A stretch of 64,000 nt of DNA from Roseiarcus sp963823165 (GTDB taxonomy: Bacteria > Pseudomonadota > Alphaproteobacteria > Rhizobiales > Beijerinckiaceae), in the NCBI GenBank assembly GCA_963823165.1, contig CAWGKV010000038.1:16352-80351 (forward strand). Reading direction: 5' to 3'. The position numbers were made by a program, and so were the translations under genes. Under the pieces are notes generated by a model that saw only the letters and a list, made by a program, of their open reading frames with translations, did not search any database and had not been told where the DNA came from. Shown one piece after another: positions 26,124 to 34,063 of the stretch. How positions within the stretch are numbered: the stretch's first letter is position 1; the number at the start of each line of letters is the position of its first letter.

Positions 26124-27491
26124 TCAGGCGCTTGCGACGCCGAGCGCGGCGACCATTGAGCGCGCCGCCTGCTTGCCGTCCTCGACCGCCCGGACGGTGA
26201 GGTCCTCGCCGCCGAGCACGCAGTCGCCGCCGGCCCATACGCCCTCGAGGCTGGTGCGCCGCTCGGCGTCGACGACGATCCGGCCGTCGTCGAGCTTGAT
26301 CGGCGCGCCGTCGAGCGCCTCGGGCGCCCCGCGCTGTCCGATGGCGGTGAACAGCATGTCGGCCTCGATCCGGAAGACGGAGCCGGGCGAAGCCAGCACC
26401 CCTTCGTGTTCGTGGGTGTCCTCGAACACTGCGCCGCTGAACACCCCCGCATGTCCCTCGAGCGCCACCGGGCGCGCCCAGGTGCGGATGACCACGCCGC
26501 TCGTTTGCGCGAGTTCGCGCTCGAACAGGCTCGCCTTCATCCTGTCGGCGCCGCGGCGATAAACGATCGTGACATTCTCGGCCCCGAGGCGTTTCGACTG
26601 CACGGCGACGTCGATCGCCGTCATGCCGCCGCCGATGACGACGACGCGCCGGCCGACGGGCAGCGTCGACAGGTCCTCCGCCTGCCTGAGGGCTGCGATG
26701 TAGGAGACCGCGTCGACCACGTTCTCGAGTTCGCCTTCGTTCGGCAGGCCGAGCTTGTTGGTCGACCCGAGGCCGATCGCCAGGAAGACGGCGTCATAGT
26801 CGCGCCGCAGATCCTCGAGCCTCACGTCCCTGCCGAGCGCGACGCCGTACTGCACTTCGATGCCGCCGATCGAGAGAATGAAGGCGGCCTCCTTGGCGGC
26901 GAAGCCGTCGACCGTCTTGTAGGCGGCGATGCCGTATTCGTTGAGGCCCCCGGGCTTGCCGCGCGCCTCGAAGATCGTCGACTCGACTCCCGCGACCGAG
27001 AGCGCGTGCGCACAGGCCAAGCCCGCAGGGCCGGCTCCGACGATCGCGGCCCGCTTGCCTGTCGGCGCGCCGCGCTTGTAAGGCGACTGTCCGCCTTCGA
27101 TCGCCGGGTCCGTCGCGTAGCGCTGCAAAAGGCCGATGCCGACCGGCTTGCCTTCGGCGGCCTCGCGCACGCAGGCCTCTTCGCACAGCGTTTCGGTCGG
27201 GCAAACGCGTGCGCACATGCCGCCCATGATGTTGGCGTCAAAAATGGTCTTTGCCGCTCCCCCGCGGTTGCCGGCGGCGATCTGGCGGATGAACAGCGGG
27301 ATGTCGATCGAAGTCGGGCACGCGTTCTGGCAGGGCGCGTCGAAGCAGAAATAGCAGCGGTCCGCCTCGACCCGAGCTTCATGCGGCGTGAGCGGCGGAT
27401 GGAGATCGGCGAAATTCGACTTGATCGTCGCCACGTCGAGGCGCCCAGGCGCTACATCGGAAAGTCCCGGCGGATTTGCGACGATCGTCAT
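26124..27491 (-). CDS. preT: PreT, NAD(P)-dependent dihydropyrimidine dehydrogenase subunit
   Basis: 455 residues. The N-terminal GltB-like iron-sulfur domain has Cys clusters in RCYFCFDAPCQNACPTSID and MCARVCPTETLCEEACV. FAD-binding GAGPAGLACAHALS and an NAD(P) site at VVVIGGGMTAIDVAV follow, and the second FAD motif is GVWAGGDC. It passes electrons from NAD(P)H to PreA. The ATG at 27491 has GGGGAG upstream. A RutR-like operator lies 38-55 nt upstream of the start. The later pathway genes (dihydropyrimidinase, beta-ureidopropionase) are not in this window. Confidence 0.95.
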   Translation of the reverse strand: MTIVANPPGLSDVAPGRLDVATIKSNFADLHPPLTPHEARVEADRCYFCFDAPCQNACPTSIDIPLFIRQIAAGNRGGAAKTIFDANIMGGMCARVCPTETLCEEACVREAAEGKPVGIGLLQRYATDPAIEGGQSPYKRGAPTGKRAAIVGAGPAGLACAHALSVAGVESTIFEARGKPGGLNEYGIAAYKTVDGFAAKEAAFILSIGGIEVQYGVALGRDVRLEDLRRDYDAVFLAIGLGSTNKLGLPNEGELENVVDAVSYIAALRQAEDLSTLPVGRRVVVIGGGMTAIDVAVQSKRLGAENVTIVYRRGADRMKASLFERELAQTSGVVIRTWARPVALEGHAGVFSGAVFEDTHEHEGVLASPGSVFRIEADMLFTAIGQRGAPEALDGAPIKLDDGRIVVDAERRTSLEGVWAGGDCVLGGEDLTVRAVEDGKQAARSMVAALGVASA

Positions 27492-27528
27492 GCTTCTCCC
27501 CGCGGCCCTTGCGGCAAGCCCGGATATT

Positions 27529-27546
27529 CTTGACCAATCGGTCAAG
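27529..27546. promoter_or_regulatory. RutR-like operator upstream of preTA
   Basis: The 16-bp core TTGACCAATCGGTCAA (27530-27545) is a palindrome with 7-bp arms when flanking C/G is included. It differs by one base from the RutR consensus TTGACCA-NN-TGGTCAA. RutR is a uracil-responsive TetR-family regulator of pyrimidine catabolism. The position, just upstream of preT, suits repression. The regulator gene is not in the window; another TetR-type repressor is possible. The rest of 27492-27806 has nothing else I recognise. Confidence 0.6.
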
Positions 27547-27806
27547 TCTTCCGCGAGGCGAGGCCGGTGTCAAGCCTGGCCGCCGATCGCCCGAGCGATC
27601 TGCCCGGGATTCTTCCATTCTTGCGCCGATTAATCCACCTTTAGGTCATGTATCAGGGCGTGGCCCTCCACTTGGCGCCGCCGCACATCGAGACTCTCGC
27701 CAGCGTTCGCCTACTTCGCCGCCGACAGCCGGCAAGATCCGTAACCGGCATTTGCCGAAGGGCCAGGCGCTTGCGGCAACTACGCCATAGGCGTAGTTTC
27801 GACGTC

Positions 27807-28124
27807 GTGGAGTATCACTTCGATCCGTCGAAAGGACACAGCCAATCTCGCCAAGCACGGCGTTTCGCTGGCGCTGGCCGAAGTTCTTTTCGCGGGTCCG
27901 CACTTGACGCTTGAAGATGAACGCTTCGAGTATGGAGAATAAGGCGGGTCGCGTTCGGGCATATTCGCGGCCGATTGTTCGTCTGCATCTTTGTCGATCG
28001 GGGCTCGGTGCGAAGAATCATCTCGTTGCGCAAGGCCAATTCCCGAGAGGTGAAGCGTTATGGAGAAAAAGCTCAGCAAGGCCGCGGCCAAGGCGTTGGC
28101 GGGGACGGATTGGAGCAAGCTTGA
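27807..28124 (+). pseudogene. brnT: BrnT-type toxin (DUF497), frameshifted
   Basis: Three consecutive frames together give a BrnT ribonuclease: EYHFDPSK, then DTANLAKHGVSLALAEVLFA and ...RFEYGE, then IRRVAFGHIRGRLFVCIFVD followed by RGSVRRIISLRKANSREVKR and YGEKAQQG. The first change needs an extra G near 27835, and the second a missing base near 27944. The BrnT hallmarks (D-x-x-K, KHGVSF-like helix, R-x-I-S-x-R-x-A) are all there. Either the toxin is dead or the sequence has two indels. Its tail overlaps the following antitoxin start by about 65 nt, as in intact pairs. Confidence 0.75.
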
Positions 28125-28389
28125 TCGGATGACGGACGCCGAAATCGCGCGCCAAATCGCAGCCAACCCGGATGCCGCGCCAGACATGGCGCCCGAGGTC
28201 GACGTGCGCGCAATTCGCCGCATGACCGGCTTGACGCAGGCCGAATTCGCCGCCGCGTATCGGTTCAGCGTCAGGACCGTCCAGGAGTGGGAACGCGGCG
28301 CCAAACGCCCGAGCGGTCCCGCTCGAACGCTTCTCAGCGCGATAAAGGCCGACCCGGAAGGGCTGCGAAGGGCGCTGGCGGCAGCCTGA
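28060..28389 (+). CDS. XRE/COG2944-like helix-turn-helix antitoxin
   Basis: 109 residues. The helix-turn-helix (about 58-100: VRAIRRMTGLTQAEFAAAYR, FSVRTVQEWERGAKRP) is preceded by a polar N-terminus (MEKKLSKAAAKALAG). It matches the short transcriptional regulators that pair with BrnT/DUF497 toxins and autoregulate the operon. It overlaps the end of the frameshifted brnT. Since the toxin is broken, this may be an orphan antitoxin/regulator. Confidence 0.8.
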   Translation: MEKKLSKAAAKALAGTDWSKLDRMTDAEIARQIAANPDAAPDMAPEVDVRAIRRMTGLTQAEFAAAYRFSVRTVQEWERGAKRPSGPARTLLSAIKADPEGLRRALAAA

Positions 28390-28478
28390 ATGCGGTGCTC
28401 GGGCAAGCTGAAATGTCGTTCGGGCGCGCATCATGTCGCGAGAGTGCGGCAAGGCGCTGCATTTATCGACGCCGCGCG

Positions 28479-28769
28479 ATGGCGGTCGTCGGATCCTTTC
28501 CATGGACGAAAGCGCATGAGTCGGAACAAAAACTCCTTCGGCCCCTCGCCTGGGCCGACCCTGGCGACGCCCCGGATCTGTCGACGCCGGAGTGGGCCGC
28601 CAAGCTCGCGGTTACGCCCGTCCGTCGAGGCCGTCCGCAGGCGGCCAAGCGCAAAGTGTCGACGACGATCCGCCTGGACGCCGATATCGTCGCGGCGTTT
28701 CGCGAAAAAGGCGAGGGATGGCAAACCCGCCTCAACGCCGCGTTGCGCGATTGGCTCGACCATCATTGA
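28479..28769 (+). CDS. brnA: BrnA-like antitoxin (COG3514)
   Basis: 96 residues. The C-terminal ribbon-helix-helix is clear: GRPQAAKRKVSTTIRLDADI, VAAFREKGEGWQTRLNAALR, DWLDHH, the BrnA/COG3514 pattern. The middle LAWADPGDAPDLSTPEWAAK is the usual toxin-binding linker. The start is uncertain: the ATG at 28479 gives an unusual N-terminus, and the frame is open further upstream. No intact BrnT adjoins it, so it is a second antitoxin beside the COG2944-like one, probably a leftover. Confidence 0.72.
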   Translation: MAVVGSFPWTKAHESEQKLLRPLAWADPGDAPDLSTPEWAAKLAVTPVRRGRPQAAKRKVSTTIRLDADIVAAFREKGEGWQTRLNAALRDWLDHH

Positions 28770-28990
28770 GCGGGGCGATACGCCGTCGGAAGAGGGGCCC
28801 CAAGCGGCGCCTCTTTGGTCCGCCTACGGATACATGCGGCCATTGGAACGAAAGCAGAGGACAGCCGTTGCACGTATAAATGATGCTGGCGCGAGCCGCA
28901 CTGACCATAAAGCTGTGCACTGCACGCTCTGTTGGCCTGACCGTGCGCCACGGGGGCGACAATACGGTGGTCGCTCCGCTACAGGAGAAT

Positions 28991-29404
28991 ATGGAGCCAC
29001 AATCCCCATCGGAGTGGTTGTCGCTTGCAAGCCAGCATGAGGCATCCGCGCGCTTGCTAGCCGACAATCGCGTTGTCGCCGGCCAGGCTTACGGCCACGT
29101 TGGATTTGCGGCAGAATGTGCGTTGAAGGCTTACATCATGTGGAAGGAGCGGCTGAACACCTGGCCAGATAAAGACTCACGCAGGGAGCTTTATACACAC
29201 GATTTAAGAAAGCTCGTCCAAATCGCTGGGATCGAGCTCAATACCAAGGATCCAATTGGCCCAAGTTGGGCGGTGGTGCTCCAATGGGATCGAGGGCAGG
29301 CCTATGATCCCAATCCAATGCCGCGAAAGGTCGCCCGCTCCATGATCGAAGCGGCCTTTGGGCAGAAGGGAGTTGTGACGTGGATCAGAAAGACCTTGGC
29401 GTGA
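28991..29404 (+). CDS. HEPN domain protein
   Basis: 137 residues with a HEPN-type four-helix layout: SEWLSLASQHEASARLLADN, YGHVGFAAECALKAYIMWKE, and a THDL motif in LYTHDLRKLVQIAGIEL. HEPN proteins are often RNases or RNA-binding partners in toxin and defence systems. I do not see a clear R-x4-6-H catalytic pair, so it may be non-catalytic. CAGGAGAAT precedes the ATG at 28991, which beats the upstream start at 28880. Its 3' end overlaps the next gene by 25 nt. The local base composition is visibly less GC-rich than the flanks. Confidence 0.75.
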   Translation: MEPQSPSEWLSLASQHEASARLLADNRVVAGQAYGHVGFAAECALKAYIMWKERLNTWPDKDSRRELYTHDLRKLVQIAGIELNTKDPIGPSWAVVLQWDRGQAYDPNPMPRKVARSMIEAAFGQKGVVTWIRKTLA

Positions 29405-29895
29405 GGCGGTACGATGCCGGTCTTGACTATCTGGCTGCAATACGCCGTCTGAAGCTCGAACCAGAGGCTCTCTTCTGGGCTTACGACAAGACCATAGAGC
29501 AGATTGTGCTCGTACTTGTCACTTCGCTTTTTGATTTTGCGGGGCCGCTGGCGCTGACTACGCTTCTGTTTGAAGCATACAACGCCGCCGCTACGCCGAA
29601 GGAGATCGATCCCTTTATCGTCCGGCTCCATAGCCCGAAACACGCCCTTTATCGCGCGGCTCAAGTCCATATCGGTAACAGGTTCGATCGGGCCGATCTG
29701 AAAGGGCCCGCATTGGATCGAGCCACAATAAGCGGAGAAATAACGCCGCCCATAGTTGCTTCCTTTCGAGCTGGTGATCTCGAGAGCTTCGGAACTTGGG
29801 TCTACAAGAGCACCCCGAGTTCTAGGATCAAGATCTTTGAATCGGGGCGACTCTGGAGACACTTTGAGCGCGCCGTTCACGCCGTCGCGGCGTGA
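29380..29895 (+). CDS. protein of unknown function coupled to HEPN gene
   Basis: 171 residues, GTG start inside the end of the HEPN gene (25-nt overlap). No family recognised with confidence. The visible parts are: an acidic/aromatic N-terminal region (LEPEALFWAYDKTIEQIVLV); a probable beta strand and helix (LVTSLFDFAGPLALTTLLFE); then the EIDPFIVRLHSPKHALYR segment and a polar C-terminus. The translational coupling suggests a stoichiometric partner of the HEPN protein. It could be an antitoxin or a sensor; both are guesses. Confidence 0.6.
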   Translation: MDQKDLGVRRYDAGLDYLAAIRRLKLEPEALFWAYDKTIEQIVLVLVTSLFDFAGPLALTTLLFEAYNAAATPKEIDPFIVRLHSPKHALYRAAQVHIGNRFDRADLKGPALDRATISGEITPPIVASFRAGDLESFGTWVYKSTPSSRIKIFESGRLWRHFERAVHAVAA

Positions 29896-29904
29896 CGCGG
29901 TCGA

Positions 29905-30073
29905 GATGACTTCCTGCGCAGCGTCGAGAAAATCCAGAGAACGTCCACATCGCTGTCCTCGTGCGCCGCGCCTCGCGCCGTAGAGCCGAACAGGGCGAGC
30001 CACGTCACCCCATAGCGTGGGGAAGCGTCGACTTGCTCTCGCGCGGAAGCTCAATCGCTCGCGACCGGTTCAT
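29905..30073 (-). pseudogene. MNT-type nucleotidyltransferase remnant
   Basis: On the minus strand an ATG at 30073 opens MNRSRAIELPRESKSTL, then a frame change near 30010 leads into RYGVTWLALFGSTARGAAHE and DSDVDVL. That is the MNT signature GS-x(9-10)-D-x-D in full, after which the frame loses similarity. Intact MNT proteins are about 100 residues and usually partner a HEPN or DUF86 protein as an antitoxin. This one is frameshifted and probably truncated. Confidence 0.65.
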
Positions 30074-30261
30074 GACGAATCTCCGGCACGCCGAATTGCG
30101 GAATCGCTGCGGCGCGCCTTAAATTCCAGAATTCATGGACATTGAACTCCGCCTCCGTCAGGCCTCATCGACCCCTTGACCTGATGAGGGCCCGGCGCGT
30201 TCGCTTCGCCCAGGCGCAAGATCGCGATAAGAGCCGATCGTCCTGTTCCGACAAGCGGCCA

Positions 30262-30554
30262 TCAAAACACTTGCTGCGCCGAAGCTTCGATCTTTGCCCT
30301 CAAAATCGGATGCAGACTCCGCCGCGTCATGATGTCGGCCTTGCGTCCGAGGATGCGGGCGGCGGTTTCCTTCACGTCCATAAGCTCGTATAGCCCGAGT
30401 GATCCTTCGGGGCGATCAAAAACAGATCTACATCGGAATTGTCGCGCGCCTCGCCGCGTGCGGTTGAGCCGAACAGATAAAGGTGTTCGACGCCGAGTTG
30501 CCTGAACTCGCTTTCGTGCGCCTTGAGCGCGGCAATGGCGGCTTCGCAGTCCAT
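30262..30554 (-). pseudogene. MNT-domain nucleotidyltransferase, single frameshift
   Basis: From the ATG at 30554: MDCEAAIAALKAHESEFRQL, then LYLFGSTARGEARDNSDVDL, the GS-x-D-x-D catalytic motif. At a run of five A (30418-30422; five T on the coding strand) the frame breaks. Adding one T restores FFDRPEGSLGLYELMDVKET, then ILGRKADIMTRRSLHPIL and IEASAQQVF, a normal MNT C-terminus. So one homopolymer base separates it from an intact gene of about 97 codons. It may be a real inactivation, slippage or a sequence error. Confidence 0.75.
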
Positions 30555-30858
30555 GAAGTCAGTATAGCACGAACGCGAAGGCCTGCCGCATCGGTTTGGC
30601 AGCGGTGACGTCAAAGTCTGCATCGACATTGTGGACCCCTAGGGACGAAACGACTCTGCTGTAACAATTGATCAACACGAAGGTCGCGAAGGCCGCACGA
30701 AGATCACAAGACTGTACGTTTGACTCCGTGCTCCCTAGCGGGCTCGTGCACTTTGTGAATTCCTGGTGTTCTTTGTGTTTCCATTTGCTTCCACAATCCC
30801 GGTATGACGGGCTGCCAAGCCCTATCGCCGCGATCGAGCGCAGTTTCTCTTTCAAGTT
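30555..30858. other. intergenic region with a degenerate repeat-like stretch
   Basis: No gene recognised. The stretch 30670-30800 contains cacgaag/cacaaag-type motifs ('ggtgttctttgtgtttccat') that resemble, in reverse complement, the 'gaatggaacacaaagaccaccaag' stretch near 97-121 of this window. This is a weak dispersed-repeat signal. Confidence 0.3.
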
Positions 30859-31521
30859 TTATGTCAGGGCGGGAAGGCCGGGATTCCCTGCATTTTTGTT
30901 TTCGTGGCCTCCCGGGCTCGTCATCGCCGCCATTGCCGCCTCGAGCGCGCGGACGGCGTCGGCGGTCGCGAGCCTGCGTCGGTTGGCCCGCGGCGGCATC
31001 TGCTCCGGCGTCGCAGGAAGATGGAGGAAGATCGCCGGCGTTCCCGGCGCTCTTGCCTGCAGGTGGCGCAGCGCCCCGTAATAGAGATGATTGCAGACAT
31101 AGTCGCCCGCGTTGGTCGACACACGCGCGGATAGCCCTGCGCCGCGAATCGCGCGCGCGACGTCAACGGCACGCACGGTCCCCTCGAGCAGCGCAGGGCC
31201 CTCTTTCGCGATTTCGCCGCGGACCAGGCCGCGGTTGTCGGGCCGGGAGGCGCCGGCGCCGATGCGGGCGATTCTCTCGACGGAGATCACCGCCCTTCTT
31301 GCGGCCTGCCCGGTCATCAGCACGGCCTGCGGCCTCAGGCGCTCGAAGGCCTCGACGAATTCGGCGACGCAGGCGTCGTAGACACAAGGCAGCATGCACG
31401 CGACCGCGACCGCTTCGCCGCAGCGAAAACCGTCGATCCTCTGCGCCGCCTCCCACGAGGCGTTGACCGTCTCGCCGCCGAACGGCTCGAACGCGGTGAC
31501 GAGGACCGTCCGGCCGCTCAT
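30859..31521 (-). CDS. pcp: pyroglutamyl-peptidase I
   Basis: 220 residues from MSGRTVLVTAFEPFGGETVN, the peptidase C15 opening. The catalytic Cys lies in STNAGDYVCNHLYYGAL and the His in IFLHLPATPEQ, both diagnostic. The Glu is expected in the RPDNRG region. It removes N-terminal pyroglutamate from peptides in the cytosol. The start at 31521 fits; the frame is open to 31578. It ends with a short low-complexity tail. It follows trmD by 63 nt on the same strand. Confidence 0.92.
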   Translation of the reverse strand: MSGRTVLVTAFEPFGGETVNASWEAAQRIDGFRCGEAVAVACMLPCVYDACVAEFVEAFERLRPQAVLMTGQAARRAVISVERIARIGAGASRPDNRGLVRGEIAKEGPALLEGTVRAVDVARAIRGAGLSARVSTNAGDYVCNHLYYGALRHLQARAPGTPAIFLHLPATPEQMPPRANRRRLATADAVRALEAAMAAMTSPGGHENKNAGNPGLPALT

Positions 31522-31584
31522 GCCCTGCAATCCAGCCACCGCCTCACCGCAATGCTCCAATGATACGACGTCGCTCACGGCGAA

Positions 31585-32307
31585 TTATTTGTGCGAATCC
31601 CGTAGCCTGAAGCCATGCGAAGGAAGAGAAAGACAGCTCAAATCCGGCCTCCGCTCCCGCGTGATCCGCTCCGCCTCCGCCCGCCGCCAGGCGGCAATCT
31701 TCGCGTGGTCGCCCGATAGCAGAACGTCGGGGATCGTTCTGCCCTCCCATTCGCGCGGCCTTGTATAGTGCGGGTATTCGAGCAGGCCCCGCTCGAAGCT
31801 CTCGTCCTCGGCCGAGGCCTCCTTGCCTATTACGCCGGGGATGAGGCGCACGCAGGCGTCGAGGATCGCGAGGGCGGCGATTTCGCCGCCGGAGAGGACG
31901 TAGTCGCCGATCGAAACTTCCATCAGCCCCCGCGCCTCGATGACCCGTTCGTCGACCCCCTCGAAGCGGGGGCAGAGGATGACGAGGCCGGGCCCCGCCG
32001 CCCATTCGCGCCCCTGGGCCTGGCTGAACGGTTTTCCGCGCGGACTCATGACGAGGCGCGGCCGCGGGTCGTCCGGCCCCGCCGCCGCGTCCAGGCTCGT
32101 CGCGACCACGTCGGCCCGCATCACCATCCCCGGTCCCCCGCCGGCCGGCGTGTCGTCGACCGCCCGATGTTTCCCCAGTCCATGCTCGCGGATGTCGCGC
32201 GCCTCCAACGACCACAGGCCCCGCGCGAGCGCCTCGCCCGCCAGCGATTGGCCGAGCGGCCCCGGAAACATTGTTGGAAACAGGGTGAGGATCGTCGCTG
32301 CGAACAT
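31585..32307 (-). CDS. trmD: tRNA (guanine-N1)-methyltransferase TrmD
   Basis: 240 residues opening MFAATILTLFPTMFPGPLGQ. The SPOUT trefoil-knot motifs are ILCPRFEGVDERVIE and IGDYVLSGGE-AALAILDA, with the SAM-binding loop in place, and the C-terminal domain contains PRPEW-like TRPREWEGRTIPDVLLSGDH. It methylates G37 of tRNAs to prevent frameshifting. It is usually in rpsP-rimM-trmD-rplS, but neither rimM nor rplS is adjacent here. The C-terminal few residues look slightly extended. Confidence 0.96.
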   Translation of the reverse strand: MFAATILTLFPTMFPGPLGQSLAGEALARGLWSLEARDIREHGLGKHRAVDDTPAGGGPGMVMRADVVATSLDAAAGPDDPRPRLVMSPRGKPFSQAQGREWAAGPGLVILCPRFEGVDERVIEARGLMEVSIGDYVLSGGEIAALAILDACVRLIPGVIGKEASAEDESFERGLLEYPHYTRPREWEGRTIPDVLLSGDHAKIAAWRRAEAERITRERRPDLSCLSLPSHGFRLRDSHK

Positions 32308-32429
32308 GCGCGCCTTTTGCCGGCGCCGGTCTTGGCGCCGGCCTATTCATAGCGGATCGTCGATACGACGCCAGCGGTCCGAGGCGACAACTCCTGGGCT
32401 GGCGCATTCGGTCAGCCGCCCGGCCGGGG

Positions 32430-32723
32430 TCAGCGGGGTAAGCCCCTTGCTCGTTCGTCCCAATACGCAAACGAGAAAACAGTGTCTTCTAACGCTATGA
32501 ATTTAACGTCGGTTGCGCCGGAGAATTGCTGGCTGGCGTGGTGGAGCCGTTCTTCACGAACGAAACCTAAGAAGCGAATTCCCCAGTCCGCAGTGACCAC
32601 TTTGTCATCTTCACGCGTGAACGGCAGGGGAACAAACTCCCCGGATTTTCCCCAGATCGAAGCCAACTCCCAGCAAATTTTCCTATTTCGTTCGCTGGGG
32701 AAAAGGGAGTTCTCAGTGACCAT
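32430..32723 (-). CDS. small hypothetical protein
   Basis: 97 residues from MVTENSLFPSERNRKICWEL; a mixed alpha/beta composition with AT-richer codons than neighbours. No family recognised. It begins 24 nt downstream of the tRNA-Thr(GGT) 3' end (same strand) and ends 122 nt before trmD. Position just after a tRNA gene and unlike codon use would fit a small acquired gene, but nothing else supports mobility. Confidence 0.45.
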   Translation of the reverse strand: MVTENSLFPSERNRKICWELASIWGKSGEFVPLPFTREDDKVVTADWGIRFLGFVREERLHHASQQFSGATDVKFIALEDTVFSFAYWDERARGLPR

Positions 32724-32746
32724 GCCGGTGATATTGAAGGTAAAAC

Positions 32747-32821
<75 letters not shown>

Positions 32822-33055
32822 GTCGCGGGCGAGGCGAGGCCCGAAAGCGTCCGGCTTCTGCCATAGGCGCCGCCGCAAGGCAAGCCGCCCCGCTGCGAGC
32901 GGCAATGCCGAAAAGCTCCTCGCTTCGGATGGAAATCCGCTGGCGCCCGTCCGGCCCCGGGCTCCCTCGACCCCGCTGAAACGTGCAGCCGGCCCTTGGC
33001 GGGCTTGCGGCGAACTCCCTGCTTCTGGCCTCGCTGCGAGGCCGAGTTGCTTGGC

Positions 33056-34063
33056 CTACCCTTCCCAGCGGCCGATCCGCCTTTCGAGCCTCTCGAACAG
33101 CGGGTTTCGGGCGTCGAACACCTGCTCGAGGACGGCGACGCTGACGCGGTCGGCGCCCCGCGCCAATAGCCAGTTGGCGAGCCCCGCCGCATCGGCTCGG
33201 GCGCAATGCAAGACGACCGAGTTTTGCGGATCGGCGTCCTCGCCCGCGGCCGGGATCGCGCCGAACAGTTCGCACGCGCTCGCCAAAATTCCCTTCGCCG
33301 GTCCCGGCAGCCGGGCGCGAACCTCGCGGGTGCGCAGCGCCTCTTCGCTCGCGGCTATGCGGTCGAGAATGTCTCTTGCGCTCGCTCGCGCCGCTCGTCC
33401 CCAGGCGGCCGACATCGAGGCGACCAGCGTCGCCTGCGAACGCAGGATCACCCCATCGTCCAGGGGCTTCAAAGCATTGGCGGCCAGCGTCGCGCCGGAT
33501 GTGGTGATGTCGACGATCAGTTCCGCGGCGCCCGCCGCCGGCGCCCCCTCGGTCGCCCCCAGGCTTTCGACGATGCGATAGTCGGCGACCCCGTGCTCGG
33601 CGAAAAAGCGACGGGTCAGATTGACGTATTTCGTCGCCACCCGCATGCGCTCGCCGCGCCTGGCGACATAGGCTGAGGCCACATCCTCGAGATCGGCCAT
33701 GGTGCGCACGTCGATCCAGGCCTGCGGCGTCGCGACCACCACGTTGGCGCGTCCAAAACCGAGGGGCGCCAGCAACTCCAGGCGCCGATCGGCGTCGGGG
33801 ACCTTTTCGCGCACGAGGTCCTCGCCGGTGACGCCGAAATGGGCGGCCCCCGCCGCCAGCTGTCCGACAATCTCCGCCGCCGACAGATAGGCCACCTCCA
33901 CGCCCGGCAGCCCCGTCAGCGCCCCGCGGTAGTCGCGGGCGCCGCGTCCTTGCTGAAGCTCGAGCCCAGCGCTGGCGAAAAACGCCGCAGCCGCCTCCTG
34001 AAGACGTCCTTTGGACGGCACAGCCAGAACGAAAGGCGCCTCTGCTGCGACTTCAGGCGCCAT
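33056..34063 (-). CDS. hisG: ATP phosphoribosyltransferase catalytic subunit
   Basis: 335 residues. The HisG core opens FVLAVPSKGRLQEAAAAFFA, with the PRPP-binding motif in LIVDITTSGATLAANALKPL. The enzyme condenses ATP and PRPP in the first step of histidine synthesis. It needs HisZ, whose gene ends on its start codon (TGATG, 1-nt overlap), so the two are translationally coupled. Length is longer than the classic short HisG (~210) but fits the alphaproteobacterial group. Confidence 0.95.
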   Translation of the reverse strand: MAPEVAAEAPFVLAVPSKGRLQEAAAAFFASAGLELQQGRGARDYRGALTGLPGVEVAYLSAAEIVGQLAAGAAHFGVTGEDLVREKVPDADRRLELLAPLGFGRANVVVATPQAWIDVRTMADLEDVASAYVARRGERMRVATKYVNLTRRFFAEHGVADYRIVESLGATEGAPAAGAAELIVDITTSGATLAANALKPLDDGVILRSQATLVASMSAAWGRAARASARDILDRIAASEEALRTREVRARLPGPAKGILASACELFGAIPAAGEDADPQNSVVLHCARADAAGLANWLLARGADRVSVAVLEQVFDARNPLFERLERRIGRWEG

